Assembly (NCBI RefSeq): GCF_050436995.1
Contig: NC_134754.1
Coordinates: 5,201,001 to 5,265,000 of the forward strand
Origin: Anticarsia gemmatalis
Lineage: Eukaryota > Arthropoda > Insecta > Lepidoptera > Erebidae
Direction of reading: 5' to 3'
Length of the DNA: 64,000 nucleotides
The notes below the pieces were generated by a model, which did no database searches, had not been told where the DNA came from, and saw nothing but the letters and a program-made list of their open reading frames with translations. The position numbers and the translations under genes are program-made. Shown one piece after another: positions 48,901-60,500 of this stretch; position 1 is the stretch's first letter, and every line of letters starts with the position of its first letter.

Positions 48901-51900
48901 GAGACATCTTACTACAATCAGCTTATTGTAACCATTGGTTGTCTTTCATGCCATTTCATTCAAGAATTCGTTCTATAAACAACTCTCTCGAGATTCATCA
49001 CTTATTACAAAACCAGGTAATTTTATAAGAATCATATCATTGTACTATATTACATCAAACGTCTAGTTCTTTTATTGCATAACCTTGTCATTACATATAA
49101 CGCAATGAATATGATACAAAAACGAAATTTCGTTTATTTGTACCTATAGAACGAAGAGTTTATGCAAAAGGCAACAATGAACATCGTTAAGGCGCTTTTG
49201 GTGTCAGAAATTTTCATTGAATTCGGTAATCATTGTATGTAATCGTATGAGATGCGACGGTTTTGGTCGGGTTCACGTATAGAGCTGTTAATACCGCTGT
49301 TGCTTTAAACAGTGAAATTGATGATTGGATTTATGAAGGTATTTTAACACTGAAATTATCAGATACAGTAATTGTAATTGATAACATGTGTTATTAAAAC
49401 ATCTTAGAAAATATTTCAAAATAATTCTGAACAAAAATGTATCAGGATCAAGAAGTTCCCAGAAACTGGTTACCAGACATTTTTGTTGTGAACCAACGCC
49501 TACCAAAATTATCTATTAAATCATGTTTACTTAGTTCGTAAGTTAAAGCAAATTTTCAGTTCTTCAAAACTACGCTGTTAACACACCAAAACGATCAGTA
49601 AAAATCACACCAAAATGATAAAAATCGCACTACCAGCTCTATACATTGAAGCTTTAAGCCGCATTGTACAACACAAAGGCACAGTAACAATATTTTGAAA
49701 GCTCACAGAAAACTGCGTTCAACAATGCTTGCATTCATGGACGACATGAGCACGCTGTTCTGAACTATGGCAACGGAAGTTGACATTACGATGTGCCAAC
49801 ATCTAGTAGTAGGCTTTGTTTGACTTCCTTGTGTACGGTACGATAAAAAATATCTGTTAAATGCCGCTAGGTGTGCTATTGGTGCGTTAATTCGGAAGTT
49901 GCATTTTTGTGACATTTTCTATTGTGTTTTTGGACAAATGGAACCAACTTCTACAATTATATTTGTCTTTAAAAGTCTTCGGCTAATCTTCGCGTAAGTG
50001 TCCAAGTCGTGGAGACGCACCCACGTCGGCATGAATAAATAATTATACAATTTTAGTAATATTTTTTTTCTGTACAAAGTATAAATAACATGTAATTTTT
50101 TCGATAACTCAAAGCACAGCCAGCTTTTCTTTCTAGGATGACAAGACAAATCCCTGTTATAACTGGATCGTTCCATGCTATTGCAGTCCATCGTCCACTA
50201 AAAACTTTAGATCAATACATTAAAATGTCAAAACAGTAATCCTCGGCAGTGATGTCCAATAAAATAAATTCTGACGTACGATATGCAATGCAGAAAAAAA
50301 TCCAATATATCAAAAAACTGCGTGTCTATTTCAATTATCTGGAGCCATACGAAAAATTGTTAAAAAAACTAACAACAATATTAGCGATCAATCTAAAATT
50401 CAACTAACCGTCCATATTCTGTCAAACTGACGTGAACCAACGCTCCCAATTTGACACACCTATCGCCCATACAATCTAGCTTACTACAACTTTAACTATA
50501 CAATCGAAAATAGTCCTTATAGTTTTAGAAATAAGATTTATTTAAGGTGGATGTGTAACTTTGTATTTTGTAGAACATACGGGCGTTCATTCACGAGATT
50601 CGCCCAGAGATTGTGGTCCATCCATCAAGCCGAATGTCAAACCTAATACGGAACTGGGTCCCGTGAGAGACTCGTATTCGTAATTATGTGTTTCAATGCA
50701 TCGAACGTCATCCGATTAAAATTGGCATCGGATGGGGGAGGCTACATTTGAATTACTTTGTTGTCCTATCACGATTTCGTCCTAATGACCGGAGAAATTA
50801 AATTTGATGATATCTGATTGACTTATAGATTGATTGACGTTTGGGGTTCATGATATACCCGCACATGCTTTCTGACTCTAACCAGACAGTTACTTGTATG
50901 ACTCTGGCAGCCAGTTTGTGATCCCTAAAAGGAGAGACATACAATGCTGCTAAATCACGCGTCGTTGATGCATCTGATATGTGCCTATACATACAGCGTG
51001 ATTAACATTTGATTTATTTGGTGTCATGCGAGTAGGATTGTCATAAGTATTAAATACACCAAATATTTCTAAAGATATAATGCCGCTTAGGTTAGAGTTT
51101 TGTTCATTACGACTATACTTTATTATAGCCAAATGTTTTGGCTACAAATATCTAATACAAATATCTAAAGATATTACAAAAATTGCTCATACAAGCTTTC
51201 GTTTTTGTCACAAAAACACAAAAAGAAAAACCAGTGCATGTTCTGTAACTATCGCAGCTTTCTTTGACCAACATGACTATAAAAGTACTTGTTAATATGT
51301 TCTCACATGTCACAAAAACTGTATAACTGTTGTTTGTCGTTACATTTGCGTGTTTCTAATTTGTTCTTTTTAGTATATTTAGCGGAAAAGTGTGGAAACT
51401 TATTTCTTTTGAAACTGTTGCGAAAATGTGTCAAGTGTTAGGAAAAACATACTCTGTAATGAGTAATGGTAGAGTAAGCATTGCAGTACTTAGAGATTAT
51501 ATTACACAAAAATGGCGGTAAACACTAATGTATCTATTTCTCTCTTAACTTTAATCGCTGTTGTAGAATATCTTTAAAGAAAAAGTCACGTGAATACTTT
51601 CGACCCTGAACGTGTATATCAAAAGTGGAAACAGGACATAAGCATTGCATTAATAACGCAGCCGGTAAAATTACTTCATATAGTACCACCACAACTTATT
51701 CATACATCGAACTATTTTCGCATACATATTTTGTAAACATAAGATATAGGTGTATGAAATACACCCACGTACATTAACAATATACACCACTACACTAACA
51801 AGGGGCGAGACTATTTCGATTTACTCGGCATGCTACGAAACTCCGGACTAGTATTGAGACATTCTGATATAAATTAGAAAAACAAATAGTACTTTGCCCA

Positions 51901-51956
51901 ACCCAGGAACCAAACTAAGATACAGAGGCGCTGCCAGCAACGATTTTATTTATAAA
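42948..51956. other. Gene-free AT-rich stretch
   Basis: No supported gene. A perfect 12-bp hairpin is at 43570-43597. A 75-codon open frame at 45598-45825 is more hydrophilic than the random frames around it but matches nothing I recognise. A GC-richer patch at 50570-50740 has two long forward frames open after a T-rich TATTTTGTAG tract. Both patches are treated as findings. The rest is featureless. Confidence 0.55.
43570..43597. repeat. Perfect 12-bp hairpin
   Basis: CAACCCGAAGGC (43570-43581) pairs perfectly with GCCTTCGGGTTG (43586-43597) across the loop AAAG. It is GC-rich in an AT-rich setting. No element ends are seen around it, though such hairpins often mark subterminal parts of Helitron-like or other repeats. 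It sits near no gene end, so a terminator role is unlikely. Confidence 0.6.
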
Positions 51957-52206
51957 CTAGCTGACCCGCGCAATTTCGCTTGCGTCATAATTTTCCCCGT
52001 TTTTGTAACATTTCTCGTTGCTACTCCGCTCCTATTGGTCGTAGCGTGATGATATATAGCCTATAGCCTTCCTCAATAAATAGGCTATCCTACACTGAAA
52101 GAATTTTTCAAATCGGATCAGTAGTTCCTGAGATTAGCGCGTTCAAACAAACAAACAAACAAACAATCAAACAAACAAACAAACTCTTCCGCTTTATAAT
52201 ATTTAT
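51957..52206 (-). mobile_element. Helitron-like non-autonomous element, second copy
   Basis: Read on the minus strand, this is the same element as 35587-35820: GTTTGTTTGTTTG run, ACTACTGATCCGATTTG, a segment rich in ATATATCATCACGCTACGAC, TTACAAAAACGGGG, then a GACGCAAGCG hairpin and CAGCTAG. The CTAG end is at 51957-51960, next to the T expected at the target. The 5' end near 52200 has diverged, so that boundary is approximate. This copy keeps a middle segment (about 52020-52080 on the plus strand) that is shortened in the 35587 copy. No protein is encoded. Confidence 0.7.
52144..52183 (+). repeat. (CAAA)n microsatellite inside the Helitron-like element
   Basis: About ten units of CAAA broken by one CAAT. 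The same position in the copy at 35587-35820 has only three GTTT units, so the run has expanded in this copy. Confidence 0.8.
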
Positions 52207-53382
52207 TTATATTTATAAATCTAGCAAATATCGAGTCCATTTTACTATAGATTTTCACACGACAGAAAAATCGATGTACCCTATGAATTACAATACCCTA
52301 TTAAAACAGTATGAGTATACGGAGACAATGGTGTCATCAGCGAGACACAATAATGTTTATGATTAACTTATGCAAATATTTATCCGTGATTAATCCTGTG
52401 TTGACGATATTGGCCCGGTAATACGCTTGTACGAACATTATAGAGTCAAAACATGCACTGTTCTGTCTGCTTTGTAGTGTTTTAGGGATTATGGACTGTT
52501 GGAGTATTTTGAAACACGTGTTTTGGTAATTTAGTCGTTATTCTAGTTTAATGTTTAGTTGTTCCGCTATATCTAATATTAGGTGTGAAATTAATTATGT
52601 ATTACATGTTTCTGTGAAAAACATGATTAATTACACCTTCTTCTTTTTGTCTTCAGATCTACACATTATTTTATATTTAAGATATGGAGAGAAGAAAAAT
52701 CTGTAGCTAGTTGACGAAAGATATTGATTGTCGTACTTAGCTAAGTTTGAAAAGTCAATTGAATTACTAATTCATAAATCGGAAGGCCGAGTTATTTTCA
52801 GAATTGTTACTTCGTTACACAAAGAGATGCGATCATCAATAAAACCACCCACCATTCATATTTTTTTAATACGGCACACATATTTTTAAATTTAAAAAAG
52901 AACAGCCTGGCAGTTGAATAAAATATTTATTTTTTAATCAGTTAATTAAACGTTTTAATACATATTCATCTAAAGATATAGTGATAAGCTTTTTCACACA
53001 AAGCCTTCAAACCAGCTGAATAACAAGCACCTAAAGAACGAATTAAAATAAATCTCAAAGTTTCTCTTTCAAACTGCATATAAATTGACTCTACATCTTG
53101 TAGTTTGCAGCGACTACAAATGACTGTAAGCTAGACACATCAATTGTTAAGGGTCCACCACAAGGGAACTAACTAAAAACCACTTTAGACTAGACAAGAC
53201 GTTTCTCATAAATCAGCTTCAATAGTAAGGAATAGGTAGATAATACGATTCTAAAACCTACATTCAAATTCATGCTAACAAATAAATGAATATGAAAATA
53301 TGCTATAAGACGGAAAAAGGAAATTTCATTCATATATATAAATTCTTATTAGTATTTAATTATCATTCAGCATAGAATCATC

Positions 53383-53417
53383 AGTCAGCATAGAAATATA
53401 ACATTTCTATGCTGACT
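53383..53417. repeat. Perfect 15-bp hairpin
   Basis: AGTCAGCATAGAAAT (53383-53397) pairs perfectly with 53403-53417 across the loop ATAAC. TCAGCATAGAAT occurs just upstream as a direct repeat of the left arm, and ACTAGTATAAACTAGT follows. This looks like a small fold-back, not a structured RNA gene. Confidence 0.5.
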
Positions 53418-53549
53418 AGTATAAACTAGTCCAGTTGGAATTTACACACTTATCTTCCAATTAATCAGTGCAATTCAACAGCCACCCCTCACTAGCTCGG
53501 AAACCCTTACGGATCGGGTTAAAAAAATCCAACATAATATTAAAAGTAT

Positions 53550-53660
53550 AGGTCCCAAACCTGTACTTGGCCAGCGTGGTGGACTAAAGGCCTAGCGCCT
53601 CGCTCGATGCGGGAGGGAGACTCTTGCCCAGCAGACGGACATTAATAGGTTAAATTCATA
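53550..53660 (+). repeat. SINE/LINE 3' tail module, truncated copy
   Basis: It carries the module also seen at 1615-1712: CTTGGCCAGCGTGGTGGACT, GCGGGAGGGAGACTCTTGCC, CAGCAGACGGACATTAATAG. The tRNA-like head is missing and no target duplication is evident, so it may be a 5'-truncated SINE or the end of the partner LINE. Confidence 0.7.
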
Positions 53661-55362
53661 AAAAATATTACTATAAACCAAAAAAATTATTAAATTATTT
53701 CAAAGTAGCCCAAATTCCTAATATCTTTAAAACAATTTCAACAAGTCTCCGTCAAAAGCATATTCAAAACACGTAGAAAATGTTGTCAGTGAAAGCCATA
53801 ACAAGCTACATACTCACCTAAAAACAAGTATTCCGCTTCAGAGGTTCCTGAAAACCTCAAGTGTACAAAGACAGGATTGTTTCACTACTGACAATAAACT
53901 TGATCATTTTATGTGAACATAAAGGGAACTTTAAACGTCCGTAAGTCTACAATTTGTTTTCAAACCATAAACGCGACAATTACGGCTCACAATTCCAATT
54001 GGAAAATCGAAAGTAAATGTAATTGTAATTAAATATTTTTCTTATTGTACTCTGATTTTTATGATTCTAACAAGATGATTGATAATAATAACAAACATAA
54101 ATTTATCTAGTGTATATTTAAAACCAAAATTGGGTATGCAATACAATTTTCAATGTTGCAAAACATCATTTTTAGTGATTATTATACAATAATACATAGT
54201 GACAATTCAAATAATTTTATTACTTCGAGCAACAATGAAAATGTATCAGTTTGAATTTATTAGCCATTTATTTAAAAATAAACATAATTAATAAAAATAA
54301 CTAACTAGTAATCACACTTAATCAAACACTCAAAACACGTACTTTCTAATTTGAAAACGCAAATCATTTCAAATTAGCCAAAACGTCCAATAAAATTAAT
54401 TAAAAATACAGACTTAAAAACGTCAAATAAATAATTAATCTCGTTGATATAATTTAATTAAATTGGTTATAATTAAGGCGATCAAAGGAATTTAAAATAA
54501 TTAATTAATAAAATATAAATTGTTGGTCGTGCGGATTGGTCTGACTTATCGATTGTATCTTTATTGACACGACAATCAGCCAATTACTGTGTCCACACGT
54601 AGCGCATTGTGGAGACATGGGGACGTATATCCTACATGTCGCGGTTAAAGTTTAAAATGGGGAACAAGAAAATTTACCTAGCTTAAATTTATATCAGGTT
54701 TGCTTAACTTAAATATCAGTGTTTTTTATAAGATGCAAATAAAACCAATACTTACCTAGCTTGTGCCATCCCTCTGTGGAGAAACATCCTGTAATCTCCA
54801 TTCTTCTCTTCTCGATATCTTCCATCGTAGATAGTAGTCCAATCTGTTAACACCCAATCTATCGTTTCATGAACTATCCAGTACTATGCGATTTTAAAAT
54901 GTCTTTCTATTTTTTTTATAGGAAACTTAATCGATATTTAAGAATCACGTCATATTTTAAGATAAGTATAACTAACTTAACGAAGAAACAACGACAGAAG
55001 TAAAATTTTCTTACGCTCAGCAGTATTAACGTAGTATTATTTATTCTCTGAGCACCTAAAATGTAAAATATTCCCAAACATTCGCGAATATTATTGAAAT
55101 GCTTCAATTGCGTAAATATTTAATTTTCCTATATTCCGACTTTGACCGTAACATACAAGGTCTAATTAGCTCTAATATTTTAAAGTTTAATAGACGACCT
55201 ATTGTACAGAGAGTATAAGACCAACATGTTTACGATACTGATATCGTAATTTGTTCTTACTAATGATAGAAATGTTTGTACAGGCCAAGTGATTAGTAAG
55301 AATTGTTATTCGTAATCTTCGTTTGGCGTTTTAAATGGTGCAATTGAACGTTGGACCTTTCG

Positions 55363-55437
55363 ACTTGTATGTAAAACTATCTTCTGCTCGCGGTTTTGTC
55401 CGGGTGAAAAGACAATTACTTGTATGTAAAACTATCT
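55363..55437 (+). repeat. Decayed interspersed repeat with 20-bp direct repeat
   Basis: The 20-mer ACTTGTATGTAAAACTATCT occurs at 55363-55382 and again at 55418-55437. Between the copies is TGCTCGCGGTTTTGTCCGGG, which resembles the CGCGACTTCGTCCGCGTG block of a common lepidopteran interspersed repeat. The 20-mer could be a target duplication of a very short insertion or an internal duplication in the repeat. Confidence 0.45.
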
Positions 55438-55649
55438 GGGGCGTGATTCAATAACCCATCTTGATTAAGTTTCGCATTTATAATATTATTTCTATATGTA
55501 GCATTTTAGTCAGAACAGTAAAATATATCATAAGAATGTTTAATTAGTTCCAGCAGTAACGAGATATTCCGAATTTTAAAAAAAGAGCTCTACTTTTCTC
55601 TACTCGCCTGCATGACTTCTATTCAAACTGTCATGTTTATATGAGCTTA

Positions 55650-55692
55650 AACGCTATTGAGTAGATACACTACCGCTAAATGTACATCAGGA
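55650..55692 (+). repeat. Single arm of the fold-back family seen at 62938-63049
   Basis: AAACGCTATTGAGTAGATAC and ACTACCGCTAAATGTACATC match, with a few changes, the right arm of the fold-back at 62999-63049. No partner arm is found nearby, so this is a decayed or partial copy. Confidence 0.55.
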
Positions 55693-57447
55693 ACCAGAGA
55701 TTACTAATTCTGAATTTCAGTGACAGACTTTCATTTCAACACAGAAAGAAAATCTGAATTTCACCGAATAATATATCAGAGTGATTTAAGTAAATAATTT
55801 CAAAGAGCAATATCTATCTATTAGAAAATTCTACGAAAGTACGTCAGGAATTAAATATATTTACTTAATAATTTATTTACTTGTGATTAAACATGTTTTC
55901 AATAATGGTCTACCAGGAATTGAAATATCAAGGAAAGGGAGAATTTTCTCTCATCAAATAAATACTTACTGTTTCCTACCAGAAGATTAAAATCAGGAAT
56001 ATTGTCTCCTAATTTGTTTATCAATTACTTGATAATTACGCATTATTTGATTAGTTTCTCTAATTAGATAATCATTAATGATCTATTTAGTGCTAAGTGT
56101 TTATGATAATACAATTCACGCCTGTAATCTCAAAGGGTTAAAGCAATTATGTTTACTCTATTGTACGGTGTAATCTCAAAAATGTCTTAATCTGTTTTGA
56201 GCAAGTAAAAAGTATAGAGTAAGCTTTGTTCAAAAGTAATTTCTTACAAGATTCTTACTATATTTTTCATCTTGGTTTTGATATAAATAATCTTATAGGA
56301 ACAAAAACTTTAGATTAGGCTATTGTTGACAATCATACCCCGAGATTTAAAACAATAACTTGAAATTACATTAAATATTTTTTTTATAGGTAAGTACATA
56401 AACATTTTTGTCGTCATACATCAATATTTTACTAAACCAAAAAATAATGCTTCTTTTACCTGACCGCCAAAAAAATAACCATAATAGCTGCTCTTTCCTA
56501 AAATTGCAAAAGGAATTCAATGTTATTTTTGCATTAAAACGTCCTGATGTGACGTTTGAAACGATATTGCTCAGTAATTAAAATATCTAATTACGAATAT
56601 TTATATTTCATAATGATACGAAGGACCTTTTTGCGAAATGAAAATCATAATAAGTATCAAAACGTCAGTATAATTTATTACGTTTTCAAGATATCTTTGT
56701 ACATTTTTATACAAAACAATAATTTTCATTATGACTAATAATTACAATCCAAAAATTACATTTATTTTCAAGTTTATAATTATTAAATCTAATATCACGA
56801 TTTAGCTTAATTATTTTAAAATAGGTACTCAAGCGATACATCTAAGTATAGCCAAAAACGATAACATTGCAAACATATATCGTTATATACATTTTCATTA
56901 TAATTATTATGATTAAGCACATTAATAAGTGTAACATACCTATATACGCTTTCGTACAATCAAATGTTTAAATATACCTTTCAAATTAGCACAAATTATA
57001 TTAAAACATAACGAAAAATTATAGATATATTCAATTTTGTCTCAGTTCAAACATATCAACAACAAAAGCAGACGTATGAATAATTACAATAAAAAGTGTT
57101 ATTCAGGAATATAAATTAAAATCAAGTATTATGTAGTAAACCTATACACATTATGACTAAAAATTGTGATTACGGGAATTATTTTAAACATCTTAAGCTA
57201 TTTGGTGTTGCGTTACAGTGACTGATCTGTGAAATATTATCCACAGCTTCAATAAACTATGATATACAATTAATAATAATTTTAATATTTGAAAAATGTT
57301 ACCACAATCAGACTCAACATTTTCACACGAACTTTGTACAAATATTGTTTCATTAAAATACTCGTATTCTCGTAAAACGACTCGAATCCCGTAATACTTA
57401 TTATTACGTATGTGAAAATTGACAAAATGTACGACAATAAGTAACAA

Positions 57448-57453
57448 TTTATT
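57448..57453 (-). terminator. Candidate poly(A) signal of the Toll gene
   Basis: AATAAA on the minus strand, about 118 bases after the Toll stop codon. It is the first canonical hexamer downstream. The region is so AT-rich that chance matches are common, and an ATTAAA further on is an alternative. Confidence 0.4.
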
Positions 57454-57570
57454 TACATTAATAAAATAAATTATGTAATGTGAATGAATATTTAAAAGTG
57501 CAAGCCTTAGTGCAAAGAAAGGGAAATGAAAACTTACAGTAATTGGAATCTTGAATACCGACAATTATGT

Positions 57571-60500
57571 TCAAACAAAGTACGTGCGCCCCTTATTAGA
57601 GGCACTCCCGGTTATGGAGCGTGGTACCGTCGGCGAAATATCATCTACCCTAGAATATACGTGACCAGTGCTAGGGGACAGCCTCAGGTCATAATTAAAC
57701 CGAGGACAAGTCCTGTTGTCGATCGACATGTAGCTATTGTTCGAATTGTTCCCTTCCCCGTACGTGTTGTTGTCCGACGACGGAGAACTTTCATTCTGAG
57801 ACGATTCTCCATCGTTCCTCTTACAATACTGTAAGGAATTTGTGAAATTCTGCTTTGAGCAACTATCGTTTGAGACAGGCATTGTCGTGTATCTCAACGT
57901 CGGAGTCTGACGTAACGACTTCTTGAATACGCTCTTCTCGGAGCCTTTTACTGTGATAATAGTGTCGGTCGAATTGAGTAAAGCGATGAATCTGTCCCAG
58001 AAACGCGGGTCGTTCCACGATATATTCTTGAATTTATCTAACACGAAACACAGCTCGTCGCTTATTTGATTGTTGTCTACAACCTTTATAAATAATACTT
58101 TATTCAAATCGCTACGATTTAAAGATTTTAAATAACTAAAAAAGATATTCCTGAAATTAATATCGCAAAGATCGTTGCAAATAAAATTTGTTGTCAAAAC
58201 TATTATAAGTCGTTTAGAAAGTTTCGGGGATTTTGAAAAACTGTCTAAAGTAAGAATATTTAGTGAAGCTTCGTTCGCTGAAAACTTTTTGGATGTCATT
58301 TTTCTGAACTCTATCTCAGACATAATATTATGATAAACGAAGTTTGTATCTTTGGTATTGCATATCACGTAATAATCGTACATGTGGTTTGGATTACCTT
58401 CCAACACATGATCGACGTTTGGACAAGACTGTTCTTTGAACAGAGGCACGCCGTACTTAGTGTACAACCAGTCACTAACCTCATATCTGAAAGCGTAAAA
58501 TATAGCACCTATCAGACAGATCACTACGAGGATTATGATTACTCCACATATAACAGCAAAGTAATTATCGGGGAGGAATATTGACTTGGACACAATTTCA
58601 TCTCTAGATACAGTCGGGTCGCCTATTGATCCCATATATTCTTTACAATGGCTCAATACCGAGGCAATAGTTATTTTAGTTGGTTTTCCCTCAGTATCTG
58701 TACACAACATTTTCTCCGGGTCCCCCGGATCCCTCCTAAGCCACGAATCTAATTCAGCTATGCTCTTACAGTCACAAGAATATTGGTTGCCCTCAATAGA
58801 TACATGGGCTGAACTTTTGGAAGACGAAGCTAATAATTTCCAAGGGAAAAAGTTGACAAGTTTGTTGTCATCGATTCTGAGAACCGAGAGGGACTTTAGT
58901 GAGGAGAAAGTGTTATTAGCGACGTGTACTATAGCGTTATGATCTAAATACAACTCGTTCAAGCTATTCAAGTGTAAAAACTCATCTCCCTTTAACTCGA
59001 CCAACTTATTATTCTCCAAATGCAAAACTCTGAGTGAGTCAACACCTTTGAAAGTTTGATTATTTACTTCTTTCAACTTTGTGTTGTTCAAGTACAAAAC
59101 TTGAAGCTTCTTTTTGCCTATAAACACGTGATTTCCCAGATGGCTGATGTGATTTCCATCTAAATATATTTCGGTAGCGTCCATCGGAATTCGTTCGGGT
59201 ACTTCTGTGTACCCGGCGTTGGAACAGTCTACGACGTTCGCATTCCAAGTGATGTCGTGATAGCATCGACAGTTATTTGGACAAATCATTTCACAGTCAC
59301 ATGCAACAAAGTCACAACAATGACACAGAGCGAAACAATGGCTCTCGTACGGACAGAGAAAGTCGGAAGGTGACATGTCTATTATCATCTTTTTTTCTTT
59401 GGCGCGCGAATGGACCAAAGTACACAAGGCTTTATCTAAATCTAACACGCGCGGGTATTGTCGACTGTGACTCAAATAATTAATGCGTTGAATCCATTCC
59501 ATTGAACAGTCACAAACAAATGGGTTTCCGCTTATAAAGAACTCTGGTAAGTCACTATCTTCATCTATTTGATCTAACCTAAACGCATTCATGTCAAGTT
59601 GTACCAGTTTGTTATTATTTAACGTCACAGTTGATAGCTTTTGTAGTTTAGAGAATGAACCGACTTGAATGTTCTGTATGTTATTGTCGTTCAAATATAA
59701 CTTTTCAACAGATTTTGGTATCGAAGTCACAGATATTTGACTTATGTTATTGAAACTTAGATCTAATAGATTTATTTTTACATCGGAATACATATCGTCA
59801 TTGACGAAATTTTCTATGTAATTCTTATGTAGGTCTAACCACTCTAAGCTATTAGGAAAACTTCTGAAATCAAAATAAGTTATTTTGTTAGCCGACATGT
59901 TGAGCCAAACTAAACTATTCAATGTGTTAAAAATTCCATCAAACTTAATTATTTCGTTACCATCCATTCTAAGCAATTTAACGTTAACATTTTTACGAAA
60001 ACAACCCGGAGCTACATGTTTTATTTTATTAGATGCTAAATTAAGTACCTGAAGTTGGGGCAAATGTTCAAAAGTGTCTTCATTCAAATACGTAACTTTG
60101 TTATCAACTAAACGTAACCCGATAAGTTCCGAGAGACCCCGGAAATTTTCTCGATTCAAATGTGTTATATTGTTGTTTCCGATATCCAAAGACCTCAGAG
60201 ATCGAAGTTTACGGATTGCTGAGGGAATAACCGACAAAAAATTATCGTTCAATCCTAAATCTTCGATAGATGTCATATTATCGAAAGCATTCTCCTCGAT
60301 GTGTTTTATTTTATTATTATCTACAAACAGTTCGTACAACACGTACAAGTCCGTAAACAAGTGAGGGTGAATATGTACAAGTTTATTGTTGGAAAGTGTC
60401 AGAGAGTGCAAGTTTCGCAGTTCTCCGAATGCATGCTCGTCTATTGAAGTAATTTCATTGTGCTCTAAATTTAATTTCTGTAAACTATACAAATCTTGGA

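Larger units (their letters stand above)
52207..57447. other. Gene-free AT-rich stretch 3' of the Toll gene
   Basis: No supported gene. It contains a 15-bp perfect hairpin (53383-53417), a SINE/LINE tail fragment (about 53550-53660), a repeat fragment with a 20-bp direct repeat (55363-55437) and one arm of the fold-back family (about 55650-55692). The AT-rich part closest to the Toll gene could contain its 3' UTR if a distal poly(A) site is used. Confidence 0.55.

Noticed and set aside
52144..52183. Short regularly spaced repeats, considered as CRISPR-like
   Set aside because: They are a simple (CAAA)n run inside a Helitron-like element. No repeat-spacer structure exists anywhere in the window.
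57193..57564. 123-codon minus-strand frame just downstream of the Toll stop codon
   Set aside because: Hydrophobic, AT-driven translation with no domain. It lies where the Toll 3' UTR is expected, overlaps the likely poly(A) signal, and is separate from the Toll frame.
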